Assembly: GCF_910592395.1 (NCBI RefSeq)
Contig: NC_088309.1
Coordinates: 10,788,501-10,852,500 of the forward strand
Direction: 5' to 3'
Length of the DNA: 64,000 bases
Source of the DNA: Lineus longissimus
Taxonomy: Eukaryota; Nemertea; Pilidiophora; Heteronemertea; Lineidae
Shown: one piece after another, positions 27,001 to 64,000 of the stretch
Layout of the letters: every line of letters begins with the position of its first letter
Position numbering within the stretch: the stretch's first letter is position 1
Translations under genes and position numbers: made by a program
The notes under the pieces: model-generated
What the model saw: only the letters and a program-made list of their open reading frames with translations
What the model was told of the DNA's origin: nothing
The model's database searches: none

Positions 27001-30000
27001 GGTTCTCATAGCAAAAATCCTAAAAGTATTATCAAATATCCATTACTCTCAGTAATGGATATCTGGTATTATACAGAATAATAGAAAAGATCCTTTTTAG
27101 AATTGTACAGAATTACCTGTCAGGATCAGGGTCTTTTAAAGAAAGAGCTAAGAATTTATCTCATTTGAGGGTAACCAAGATGAACAATGCCACATTTAGA
27201 GAAATTTTGCATTTTGAGGACAACCACTTTCAGAGATAAGATCACAATTTCTAAGTTAAGTTATAGTAATTATTGTTATCTTAGTATGCTGACAGCTCCC
27301 ACAATGACGACTCCTTGGATTGGAAACCAGGATAGTGAGTGCCACCTACTAACAAAGCAAGGAACTTCTGTGTCATCTGTTCGATGATTGGCCATGAAAA
27401 AGGTGGTCCATTGGTTAATTTTTTTGTAATGATGTAATCCGAGCCGATTAGCCGCAGATGAGCAATATTTTTATTGCTTATTGCAGCAACTATTGTTGCA
27501 GTTCACAGTGATAGAAATCAATTGTGTGCAGGGTCCTTACTGCAAAACTGATGTGAAGATGAGGAGAGATTATAGTATCAATGATGGCTTTCAGTCGTGT
27601 CAGAAGCTGCGCGTACACCACGTAATATTGGTGGACCAATTGCATGTACACACATTGCCGCAACAAATTTGTTCGGCAATCCATTGCCGGTACAAATTGC
27701 CGGGCGACAAATTCGCCCGGCTTGTTAAAAGCTCGGCTTTGTCGTGGTGTACGCGCTAATGGATCGGCAATTAGCTAGTTAAATGGTTCGGCGACAGGCG
27801 GCGCTTTCGAAATGGCGCTTTCTGCTTATTGTTTGCGCGCCATCTGTTGCCGGATTTTATAACTAGCTGCAGCGCTGGTGTACGCGCTTGTCGGATTTTC
27901 GATGGTGTGGCATTGGTTCACGAACCAAGATTGATGGTCCATTTTCAGGTGGTGTACGTGCGGCTTAAGAGATGTCAAGATGTAGCTTACAACAGCACTC
28001 TGTGGCCGAGGGTGATACCATGGTTTCAAAAGGAAAGTATAATGATGGCTTATGAGGATGGGAATATGCATACACAAGGTAGATGACTATAGGCAAAGGG
28101 AATTGGGTGAGTGCATTTATGGTGAACTTGACCACACCATGTAGTAAGAAGATGTGACACTGAAATTGAGGAAACACTTACCATGGACAAAGAGAAAAGC
28201 TATTGACAACATTGTAAAATGTGGCTCACACAATTTTAGAATAACAAGGTAGAAATGAGAGACTGTTGTCCTGCTGATAGAGGTTAAGTATATCACCAGG
28301 GGTATTGGCAAAATGACAGAATTTCATTCTTTGAGAACAAAAGCAACATAAGGAAGGGCGATCTGACCATTGTAACTGTGGGTTATTCTTCAATAATATA
28401 TTATAGATACTTAAAGGACACTCTCAATACAGCTTTGTACACTTATGAATAAAACTTTAGATTTGAGGAGGTGGTATGTCATATGGACATTTCAAAGATT
28501 TGCACTTGCCTGTCAAACAGCTACCCGCTTGCATTATGGTTTCATTTAACCATATTTAGGCAAGACTATTTCTTGTAACTTGTGGCAGTTGTGATGCTCA
28601 GGCTGTTTATTATTTTGGAAGTTTATTTGGGGGTTTTCTATCCCAAATTCTCCATTCTACCCCGAACGTGTGACCCCAACCACACCTTTCTCATGTTGGG
28701 CGCAATGAGATATTCTACAGGGTCCTTGTATGATAAATATTAATGGCGATCTTTATTCTTACCAGAGCTGAGGGGCCACTTAGTTTTGACAGTATAAGGT
28801 AAGCTAGAACAATGAAAACTCACACCCTTTAGTAGCTTTTAAGGAATTGAGGACAGAGGGAAATAACCTGATGCCCTGGATATACCGCCAAGGTTCTATC
28901 AGGACAAAATAACCTGCTCACATTTTGGTTAATGGTGAAAATATGTATGGACCTACCGTTCAGAAGTGGTGAATTCCCTTCCTGAATTGCCACGGAATAA
29001 GCCCCTGAATACGTATAGGCCTAAAGGAATGCCTCTCAAGTGAAGAAGCACAACATATTTGAAGTTAAGTGTCTGTGACAAAGTGAATGTTTTGAAAAGG
29101 AGAATACAATCTCAGTGATCTTCCTGAATATACCTTCATACTCCTCTTTCACCGATATAAGACTAAGGTTGATTATTATGAAATTGAAACAAAGGCCAAG
29201 CTGTCATATGAGGAGATGGCCATCAGACAATTTGCCGTCACAAACTCATTGTCTATCCAAATTAAACACTTTGAATGGTATCAAACAACCATGTGCATTT
29301 ATCTAGCTTGAACTGAATATTCAGAATCTGTCCTACATCAGTGGAACTAGAGCTTTTGAGAAAGGGCAATCGTTAAAGGTCACCTGCAACACTTTTTAAC
29401 TTAAGGAAAAAAATAATAGGGCACAAGATAACAAAAACAGTGGTGAAAACCGCATAAATATGACCTGCTCTAGCAAAACCAGTCGCATGTCGCACATAAT
29501 GCAAGTATCAATTCGTGTCTTGTACCCCCCCTCCTCAAGGGTACGACACCTTATCACCCTATAACGACATCTTAAGGCTCAAGCATCACCCTTTTTTCAC
29601 CAATGCTACTTTTTCTTTCGTCAAGACATCACCATCAACAATATATCAGTTATCACCGTCATATAAAGTAACCGGACTAATTTTACTGGGTAAGGCTGTA
29701 TGTTCGACAAGAGATCGACACATTAGCATCCTTATTCTTTCCAGCTTCGCCAAATTTTCACTAAAGGAAAAATAAATACTACTCAAGCATCGGCAAAGTT
29801 TGTGGTGATAGCTTAACTACCCTTGAGGAGGGGGGGGGGGGGTACAAGAAACGAATTGATACTTGCATAAGATGAGCCTAGATGACACCAGAAGATAATA
29901 GAAGAAATTGATGTTGTCAGATTTCACAAAAGGTAGACAATAGAGAAATGAACAAACAGTCCGTCTCAACCTGCCAAGCTCAGAGCCACATGCGACTGGT

Positions 30001-31520
30001 TTTGCTGGAACGGGTCACAAATATCGAACTACCCATCTTCAAGTTATGGCAGGTGGTGAGGAAGAACAAACTGAAGATGTACATATAAATTTTTTTTGGA
30101 AATTTCATGCCTATGACATAAACTTGTTCACTAAAAGCTCATACCTGTGACAAGGTAATTAAAATATAAGCATGGAACTATCAAAATTGTATTTCAGTAC
30201 AGCACATCAATTTGTTCTTCCTGCACCACCTGGAATGTTTGAATTTCAATGTACATACTGCTATAACTTTGATTTTTATGCAGTTTTCACACTTGTGTTT
30301 CTGATGTTATGCCCTATAATTTATACCCTACTATAAAAGTGTTTCAGGTCACCTTTAATTAGAACCCTTATAATAGGTTCTAACATGGTACAACACTACT
30401 TTAAATGAATAGGCCTAATCAGTAGTACAGTAGAACCTCTCTAAAGGACACCCTCGGGACTGACAGTTGCTGTCCTTAATAGAGAGGTGTCCTAATTAGA
30501 GAGGTCAAATTGAATGGAAATGACCAATTTGGGACCAAAACTAGTGTCCTTAATAGAGAGGCTGTCCTTAGTAGGGAGGTGTCCGCTAAGGGAGGTTCCA
30601 GTGTATTTGTAGATCTTGGTCACAGAAAACATAGGCCTAAGTTGTGGCAAAGTAGATCAGAAACATCCTTGTTGCAGCACAGGCCATAGAAACAGGGGGT
30701 CATAAGGGGTTAAAACAATGTAAAATGTCCACGGAGGGTTAAGGTAGAAGATAAGGAGAAGGAATCCACAGAGGTCCCATCTCTTTGAGACCCCTGTGGA
30801 TACAGTAAGGACATCTTCGGGACTGGCAAGTGCTGTCCTCAATAGAGAGGTGTCCTGATTAGAGAGGTCAAATTGAATAGAACCTACCAATTTGGGACCA
30901 AAACTAGTATCCTTAATAGAGAGGTTGTCCTTAATAGAGAGGTTGTCCTTAATAGAGAGGTTGTCCTTAATAGAGAGGTTGTCCTTAATAGAGAGGTTGT
31001 CCTTAATAGAGAGGTTGTCCTTAATAGAGAGGTTGTCCTTAATAGAGAGGTTGTCCTTAATAGAGAGGTGTCCACTAATGGAGGTTCCACTGTATCTCCC
31101 TTTTCTAGCTACACTATATTTTAACCCCTTACTGAGCCCCAAATTCAGTGGCCTATGGGATTACAGGCCCTACAGCCTACACCCTCGGGACTGACAAGTG
31201 CTGTCCTTAATAGAGAGGTGTCCTGATTAGAGAGGTCAAATCGAATGTAAACAACCAATTTGGGACCAAAACTGATGTCCTTGATAGAGAGGTTGTCCTT
31301 AATAGAAAGGTGTCCGCTTAGGGAGGATCCACTGTAGTGGAGCATATACAAGGAGTACCTGTACACCACTGACACGGCGAAGCCAACGTGTACGAACACA
31401 TAAGATAAACCTTATTAACTTAATAATATAAACTTTCTCACCTCCTGTGCAAATATCTTGTCCCTCTTCGATTTGCTCAGGACTCCCCGGCGATGAAACA
31501 CGTTCCTCATCAGAATCCAT
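10526..31520 (-). CDS. Multi-exon gene of unknown function with alternative first exons
   Basis: I do not recognise the product. Joined exons in minus-strand order are 31520-31442, 26853-26041, 16566-16265, 15785-15722, 14577-14227, 14036-13825, 13438-13330, 12910-12785 and 10797 onward. Splice sites and phases agree at each of these joins. Further exons starting with ATG and ending in phase 1 lie at 24690-24612, 22136-22064, 18287-18179 and 11747-11687; they cannot be joined to upstream exons in frame but can enter the shared chain. The encoded protein is rich in Glu, Asp and Ser, with a coiled-coil-like EEDEIRRILELEEQVKQGKF segment and a basic KRASRKKRSGKK cluster. It ends either at a hydrophobic tail (stop at 10526) or in exons not found. 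The look is of an intrinsically disordered, possibly membrane-anchored scaffold, which is inference only. Confidence 0.6.
11032..11339. mobile_element. 308-bp TTAA element, copy 2
   Basis: Same length and ends as the copy at 7521-7828 (ttaacctcttgaatcccgg to aattcaagaggttaa), in the same orientation, with scattered differences. It lies in the intron between exons L and M. Confidence 0.8.
11687..11747 (-). CDS. Candidate alternative first exon L
   Basis: ATG at 11747 opens MSSSDSDDEAWDAPRRHARF and ends TTTG|GTGAGT in phase 1. None of the upstream AG dinucleotides restores the frame from exon K, so it is best read as a promoter-proximal exon for a short isoform starting just before exon M. Confidence 0.5.
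12785..12910 (-). CDS. Minus gene, exon K
   Basis: The exon lies between acttcag and ACTT|GTAAGT. It reads RSDQDTGLGTAEDNVSERTL and then SSLDNMTDGTST. Phase 1 on both sides. It joins the exon at 10797 in frame (Leu) but cannot join 11747. Confidence 0.6.
13140..13236. mobile_element. pogo-like MITE, truncated
   Basis: gtcccaagggtgtccttaat and the end gtgccactgta match the second half of the 182-bp family. The other half is missing. Confidence 0.5.
13330..13438 (-). CDS. Minus gene, exon J
   Basis: The exon lies between tctttcag and AGAG|GTGAGA. It reads SLNLPRMTRPDREERTHLST and then VQFDSADDSDHAAR. It enters in phase 0 and leaves in phase 1. Confidence 0.6.
13825..14036 (-). CDS. Minus gene, exon I
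   Basis: The exon lies between ttttcag and GGG|GTAGGT and reads EEDLAAQDQSAKNSS, then YDPVDSIMDRIDAELLQITG, which is likely helical. It enters in phase 1 and leaves in phase 0. Confidence 0.6.
14227..14577 (-). CDS. Minus gene, exon H: Ser-rich
   Basis: The acceptor agctcag at 14578-14584 keeps the frame from exon G, giving QLSAMNRFNVIRRSSSSGDL and a long Ser/Asn-rich stretch. It ends CTCAG|GTAAAG, phase 1. An ATG at 14563 could also serve as a start. The pyrimidine tract before the acceptor is weak. Confidence 0.55.
15722..15785 (-). CDS. Minus gene, exon G
   Basis: A 64-nt exon between tttttcag and ACAG|GTGAGG reads KSAMDGSEADGEWSETEGEV. It joins exon F in phase 0 and leaves in phase 1. 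Confidence 0.6.
16265..16566 (-). CDS. Minus gene, exon F (first shared exon)
   Basis: The acceptor cttttccag leads into a 302-nt open exon ending CGG|GTGAGT, phase 0. It encodes KDRKPARDAAVVNGEKEG, a Pro/Ser/Thr/Gly segment, then EEDEIRRILELEEQVKQGKF, which has helix or coiled-coil character. Exons B, C, D and E all supply the single G needed for its first codon (Asp). Confidence 0.65.
16900..18140 (+). repeat. Diverged ~300-bp repeat units ending in a (GAC)n run and hairpin
   Basis: tgacctctgtgaccttga recurs near 17147, 17459 and 17759. Each time it is followed by related text on aaacgtgccat, ccccctggtggcc and ggtacatgtgtacc. The last unit ends in gacgacgacgac (about 18038-18080) and ctcacctctgctaagaggtgag, a short hairpin. 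The pattern is that of an interspersed repeat with internal units. It fills the intron before exon F. Confidence 0.65.
18179..18287 (-). CDS. Candidate alternative first exon E
   Basis: ATG at 18287 opens MASFCSQEEEEYEHGSDSTV and continues to WRWMSQ, ending CAAG|GTTATT in phase 1. The donor is weak. An internal ctgcag acceptor gives phase 2 and cannot join exons A-D in this frame, so a first-exon reading is preferred. Confidence 0.4.
18288..22063. other. Intron or 5' flank between candidate exons D and E
   Basis: No further exon with matching phase was found. The main structure is the tandem repeat at 20029-20298. Confidence 0.4.
20029..20298. repeat. Three tandem copies of a ~93-bp unit
   Basis: ctatccaagagaacagaaaa, ccctcacttccagctgta and atatctatccactctaattt recur in the same order three times. 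The last copy is diverged and shortened. A small internal duplication (gtaagtcaactgtaagtcaa) is present in the first two. Confidence 0.85.
22064..22136 (-). CDS. Candidate alternative first exon D
   Basis: ATG at 22136 opens MGKFRRKKAGSRSKPNKPKK, a very basic N-terminus, and ends GAAG|GTAAGA in phase 1. There is no usable acceptor upstream. Splicing to 16566 would continue as Asp-Lys-Asp-Arg. Confidence 0.45.
22137..24611. other. Intron, with a possible dispersed repeat near 23.3-23.7 kb
   Basis: At 23290-23700 a GC-richer stretch (for example ccgatccaccatggaaatgg) looks unlike its flanks and has a 261-bp open frame. I see no domain. It may be an old interspersed repeat. A 3' end of the pogo-like MITE (agaggttctactgta) is at about 24360. 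Confidence 0.35.
24612..24690 (-). CDS. Candidate alternative first exon C
   Basis: ATG at 24690 opens MDKNVVRMLQKLEAVKISIR, and the exon ends TTTAG|GTAAGT in phase 1. The upstream AG dinucleotides give the wrong phase for joining exon B, so this fits a first exon better than an internal one. It would splice to 16566. Confidence 0.4.
24691..26040. other. Intron, nothing recognised
   Basis: AT-rich sequence between exons B and C with no splice-bounded frame or repeat that I can support. Confidence 0.4.
26041..26853 (-). CDS. Minus gene, exon B: large acidic exon
   Basis: An 813-nt open exon follows a ttttcag acceptor and ends at ATAG|GTAAGA. It encodes about 271 residues dominated by Glu, Asp and Val. 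A repeat of short units of the pattern (V)ADVxEV(V/A)DV spans about 26280-26400. It joins exon A in phase 1. A start at the internal ATG (26851) is possible too. Confidence 0.7.
27036..27063. repeat. Short palindrome
   Basis: atatccattac and gtaatggatat flank a 4-6 nt centre. It is intronic and no function is implied. Confidence 0.7.
27604..27966. mobile_element. ~363-bp MITE with 18-bp inverted ends
   Basis: aagctgcgcgtacaccac (27604-27621) pairs with gtggtgtacgtgcggctt (27949-27966), 16 of 18 positions matching. The interior is GC-richer and has several short palindromes, such as gccgggcgacaaattcgcccggc compressed around 27700. It lies in the intron between exons A and B. Confidence 0.65.
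29470..30008. mobile_element. Nested inverted repeats, outer pair
   Basis: agcaaaaccagtcgcatgt near 29472-29490 is repeated in reverse complement at 29988-30006. The pair encloses a second inverted-repeat element (29499-29868). A small element may have inserted inside another, or this is one element with compound ends. Confidence 0.6.
29499..29868. mobile_element. ~370-bp MITE with ~42-bp inverted ends
   Basis: The left end atgcaagtatcaattcgtgt, followed by cttgtacccccc and ctcctcaaggg, pairs with the right end cccttgaggag, a G13 run and acgaattgatacttgcat. The homopolymer runs differ in length. No gene lies inside. Confidence 0.75.
30426..30605. mobile_element. pogo-like MITE, full copy in reverse orientation
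   Basis: TA-cagtagaacctctc to gaggttccagtg-TA, 180 bp. It is the reverse complement arrangement of the copy at 6484. Confidence 0.7.
30801..31094. mobile_element. pogo-like MITE with internal 18-bp tandem expansion
   Basis: The ends (tacagtaaggacatc and ggttccactgta) and flanking text match the family. The block tccttaatagagaggttg, present once or twice in other copies, occurs about nine times from 30911 to 31070. The copy is thereby lengthened to about 294 bp. Open frames of repeated Ser-Ile-Lys-Asp-Asn-Leu type here are only a by-product of the repeat. Confidence 0.85.
31178..31336. mobile_element. pogo-like MITE, left end lost
   Basis: accctcgggactgacaagtg through gggaggatccactgta matches the same family. 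It lies about 105 bp downstream of exon A of the minus-strand gene. Confidence 0.65.
31442..31520 (-). CDS. Minus gene, exon A (start codon)
   Basis: ATG at 31520 opens MDSDEERVSSPGSPEQIEEG and the exon ends at a GAG|GTGAGA donor, phase 1. An in-frame ATG two codons upstream (31526) is an alternative start. The next exon completes the split codon as Glu. Confidence 0.65.
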
Positions 31521-33385
31521 CGTCAAACCTTGTCCCAGACTGTCAAAATCAACAAATTTAGATAATTCCCAGTATTAATCCAGTCATTTTGCACAAATCC
31601 GTTAGGGACATCTCGATATCCACAGTCACTCGTGTAACTCATCATAAAGGTTCGCAAAAGCTATTGTAACCTTTCAACTTCGACATGGTCCGTGGAGCAC
31701 ATTGAGCGGACAACGCCGGGTTCAACTCAGTTTTAAATGAGACTTCTTATCTCTCTCACAATAGATTGGGCTGATGTATGCCACTGTTGCATTGACCTGT
31801 TAGTGAGACATAAGAGCACGTGGCATAGATAACAGGTGAAAACTATTTCTACGGTGGCCTGTTAAAAGAACTATCCTCCACGAGTCGTCCCAGAACTTTG
31901 GAAGATCAGTGGCATAGTGGTTAGAGAGCTCATAATCAAGAGGTCGTAGGTTCGACCCTCGGCAGGATGACCGCTGTTTTCGTCGTTGTGTCCTTGAAGC
32001 GCATCCTGACACTCATACGGTTCGGTTTTGGGTGAGTGAGCGATCTCAAAACATTGCGGGTCAAGATGTAAGAACCGAGGTTCATTGTACCCGGTACTTC
32101 TACACTCCGGACGCAGTGGACCGGCCTCGTTCATCACTCTAACATTAACAAGAACCAATTAGGATGACGCAATGGACTGCCCAGGGGGGGGGGGGTCAAG
32201 GTACTGCAAGAAAACGAGAACTTAAAGTGAGAAACACGAGGACCACCTGTGGCAGGAGGCGGCGTCACTAGACCAAGAAACACGATTGGCGCCTAACCGT
32301 AGCGGTACGTGCTGCGGTACCAATATCTTCAGTGAACACAAGTTAAGTTGACTTGACTTGGCCAAATCAAACAGACGCTAGTCACGTGAAGACTACCAAT
32401 TTGACACCCCAGCTCCTACCTTTTATATGGATTGATCGATGAGGAGACCGACATGCGAGGACCTGTCCAACCAAAGGTCCGACTGCGGTCAAGGATATAT
32501 CAGTTTGAAAATTACAACTGCTTGAACTGTAATAGTCGGCTTTTTATTGCAGTATGTTTGTTCTTCTTCTGGTTCATCAGTAAACTATTTTTTTCGGAAC
32601 GTGTTTGATGCTTTTCCAATTTTTGTTTCAGCTCAAGGATAGAAGAAAAACGCGTTATTCGTTATTTTCAGTAGGCGCAAGTCCTGGCGCGAAAGACCTT
32701 TCCCGCCACGTGAGTGCACGCCGAGATCCGAGTTCACGTCACATGACCCCGCTATTAAGACGCAACGTCATTTCCATTTATCGTCGCAGTTGCGGGGTAA
32801 TCAAGCGTCATCCGCGTGATGTCGGAAACCGTGTCGGCAAGGATCATAGCGCCAGGAAACGCCTTCCTGGTGCATCGTTCCACGTGGAATGAGTCGATGC
32901 GAGGAGAATAGGCCTAACTATTAAATCGGAAAAGCGCGATAATTCAGTCAGATTTAGAATTTTTCCTTTTTTGAGCAATTTGTTGATGGAAACAACTTAT
33001 GTAGAATAGGAGGTGACTGGGGAGCCGCCAGCTGGGTAATATTGCCCTTAATAATGCCAATGGTCCTTTAACGTCTCTATTAAACTTTCGGAGGAGGGTC
33101 ACATGTTTTATTGATATCTCTGTCGCAAGACACATGTATTCCCACTCCAGGTATATACATGCATGCTTTCGAGCATGACAACGACAACACACTTATATCC
33201 ATACAATGAAAAGGCTTTATTGAGAATCGACCCAAATATCTAAAGTGAGGCAGAGTATGTAATTGAAAATATCGGGAGCGCTGGCCGGACAAGCGCTTGG
33301 TGTGTCGCACTGGGTTGACGTATGAGTCCGTTTACTGGATTTCCCGTGCATTTTGACTAATCCAAATGCCTTCACTTCGAAGTTC
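31521..33385. promoter_or_regulatory. Head-to-head intergenic region, ~1.87 kb
   Basis: The start codons of the minus-strand gene (31520) and the plus-strand receptor gene (33386) face away from each other across this region, so both promoters should lie in it. It holds a tRNA-derived SINE and, at 32630-32900, a GC-richer patch with CACGTGA, CACATGA and TTTCCCGCC. I see no clear TATA box. Core promoter positions are not determined. Confidence 0.4.
31895..32200 (+). mobile_element. tRNA-derived SINE
   Basis: tggcatagtgg (31910-31920) fits a pol III A box and ggttcgaccct (31949-31959) a B box. Between them, ctcataatc and aggtcgt resemble the anticodon arm of elongator tRNA-Met (CAT). The acceptor and D stems do not pair, so it is not a functional tRNA gene. 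The tRNA-unrelated body runs to about 32160, then a G-run. The 3' edge is uncertain. Confidence 0.65.
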
Positions 33386-62359
<28,974 letters not shown>

Positions 62360-63604
62360 GATGGAGACTTCTGCACTCTTAAAAATAAGGCGGACTTTTG
62401 GGCTTTCAGAATTTTTTTTCTTGAGAAATGAATTCCTTTAAAGTTTTTGAGCTGAGAAAACCTCTAATGATTTTCCATGTCCCTGAATCATATTGGCGTG
62501 CCAAGAAGCTTTATTTTTAAGCGGGTAGACAATACAATATTGAGGAGCTGGATATAGGCTTCACATAGTGCGTATATGCAGATACATGCATGTAGCAAAT
62601 TTCAGAATATCAACATGTAGATGTATAACCAGAATTCTGATGGAGGATAATTTTGAAGGTACATGAAAGACAGGGAACCAGGCTACTTTTGTTCGTGGAG
62701 TTCTAGGTCTGGTCAATCAGGGAGTCCCTCTTTGAAAGCCGTGAGGTCCTAGCTAATGTGTTCGTAGTCTTACAATTCGGACTCTGTTGTTCGTTTATGG
62801 TATGCTTTCATTTATTGGATTGGTATGCGAGGGACTACGCAAGATCCGTCGCGGAGCCATTTTACCGAGTTGAGATTAGAAACTAGAACAACCGGCACTG
62901 TAAATATACATAATATCACTCTATATAACTGTATAATCTGTATTTACTCGGGTAACTTTTAATCAATTATATTTTTATTGTCAATGCCATGCCAACACCG
63001 TGATTATCATTGTGATACATATTCTACGAGTTTTACAGGGTGTGTCAAATGCATGTGAAAACTTGGTTATCCTAGACGTTTTCGCGTAGAGAATTTATAG
63101 AAGAAAAAAAACATCTAGAACCAGATCTTCCTTCTTAGTAATAGTATCTAACATCAATAACTTAGGCATATCTGTATATTCATTTGAAAGACAGAAAGCA
63201 GAGGATTATTCCTGACCAGTTCCTTCCGGCATTGTGGAAACGCAAAATTCTGCTTATGGTTAAAGCGTGAAGTTTTGACGATTCGCCAAATATCGATGAG
63301 TGCACAGCTTGTTCGTCGTCAATTAAGATATTCGTGCCAGAGACAATCCAGTTCAGGTCATATAAAGTGTTCAATTTACTTACTTAACATTCCAATTTTT
63401 GTATTACTTTTTAATACACCTTACAGCTTGTTGATGTATTGTGTGGATAATTACACGGGTTCATGTCCGTCTCTATGCAATAATTCGTCCACCTGTTAAA
63501 ATTCAAGAAAGAGATTGGTAAACAAATTTAAAGTGATTTTACTTGTCCATGTTTGAATAGAATTATATTCATATATAATATATATACAAGTTTATAAGGC
63601 AGCC
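62360..63604 (+). other. Receptor 3' UTR and convergent intergenic region
   Basis: No AATAAA occurs in the first 1.2 kb after the stop on the plus strand. AATAAA is present at 63629-63634. On the minus strand ATTAAA at 63407-63412 could serve the third gene. No other coding sequence is supported here. Confidence 0.45.
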
Positions 63605-63867
63605 TCAATGAATTGACTGAACGAACGGAATAAAATCGAGATATTTTGCTAAAACATAGCCAAATGCATTGTAGCAGAGAAATGTAACGGCAGGAGATAA
63701 CGTCGGATCAACTTTGTTGAGAGCAAGAATTCCCGAAAAGAGAGCAGCACTGGTCTGTAATGCATGAAAAACAGTGCGCATAAACCAATAAACAAATATT
63801 TGTACTTACGAATGTATGTCTGGAACCAGAGAAACCCAATGATTTTCTTCTGTACGCCTCCCTTAAG
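63605..63867 (-). CDS. 3' end of a third gene (two exons, partial)
   Basis: On the minus strand an exon at 63867-63810, between attttccag and TTC|GTAAGT, reads LREAYRRKSLGFSGSRHTF. It joins in phase 0 to 63754-63605 (acceptor gcattacag), which reads TSAALFSGILALNKVDPTLS, PAVTFLCYNAFGYVLAKYLD, FIPFVQSIH and stop. The last exon has no ATG of its own, so simple start-to-stop scanning misses it. Hydrophobic stretches suggest a membrane protein, but I do not recognise the family. The gene runs off the right edge and is convergent with the receptor gene. Confidence 0.5.
63629..63634 (+). terminator. Candidate polyadenylation signal
   Basis: This is the first canonical AATAAA downstream of the receptor stop, 1.27 kb away. 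If used, the receptor 3' UTR would overlap the last exon of the opposite-strand gene. Confidence 0.3.
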
Positions 63868-64000
63868 CTGGAAAATAATTGCAAGACGTTTTTAACATGG
63901 TTTTATCATCATAGTTATCTGTTCTTTCCGTCAATTCGATGAGCCCGTAGGCCCCACAAGAGAGTGTGCGATGTATACAAGTACACTGTCTTTCATAATT

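Larger units (their letters stand above)
26854..31441. other. Intron between exons A and B
   Basis: About 4.6 kb filled largely by small inverted-repeat elements (27604-27966, 29470-30008 and three pogo-like copies after 30426). No further exon with matching phase was found. Confidence 0.5.

Noticed and set aside
30657-31194. Long repetitive open frames on both strands (Ser-Ile-Lys-Asp-Asn-Leu type)
   Set aside because: They arise from an 18-bp tandem repeat inside a MITE; a unit divisible by three leaves several frames open at once.
31899-31975. Functional tRNA-Met gene
   Set aside because: A and B boxes and an anticodon-like CAT are present, but acceptor and D stems do not pair; it is a SINE head.

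Overview
This is a eukaryotic nuclear window, not bacterial: coding sequence is broken into short exons with GT/AG boundaries, introns are AT-rich, and interspersed repeats are abundant. The dominant gene encodes a giant receptor built from scavenger receptor cysteine-rich (SRCR) and kringle domains. Together with DIRS-type, piggyBac-like and pogo-like repeats and the frequent AGGCCTA motif, this suggests a marine invertebrate, perhaps an echinoderm, hemichordate, cephalochordate or lophotrochozoan. The species cannot be fixed from the sequence alone. All exon models were made by eye from splice sites and reading-frame continuity.

Layout. (1) Bases 1-2.9 kb hold a decayed tyrosine-recombinase retroelement (DIRS type). 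A nest of inverted-repeat elements follows to about 9.9 kb. (2) Bases 10.5-31.5 kb hold a minus-strand gene of at least 12 exons whose product I do not recognise. It is acidic and low in complexity. Several exons begin with an ATG and all end in phase 1, which fits several alternative first exons feeding a shared 3' chain. The last recognised exon can either splice at a good donor or read through into a hydrophobic C-terminal tail. (3) Bases 31.5-33.4 kb separate this gene from the next in head-to-head orientation. (4) Bases 33.39-62.36 kb hold a plus-strand gene I resolve into 38 exons and an open reading frame of 3,372 codons. It encodes a signal peptide, one SRCR triad, three kringles, 23 further SRCR domains, a Thr-rich stalk, one transmembrane helix and a tail with an NPxY motif. 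(5) At 63.6-63.87 kb, two exons of a third gene lie on the minus strand and run off the right edge, convergent with the receptor gene.

How it fits together. The receptor is a textbook exon-shuffling product: every domain unit is bounded by phase 1 introns. From SRCR4 to SRCR24 the domains follow a period-3 order (A, B, C), and six of the eight B members carry an extra vicinal Cys-Cys pair. The gene appears to have grown by copying three-domain blocks. I see no protease or other catalytic domain, so a cell-surface recognition or adhesion role is the likely inference. The introns carry a foldback element (three copies, one with a 20-bp target duplication) and a 54-bp minisatellite.
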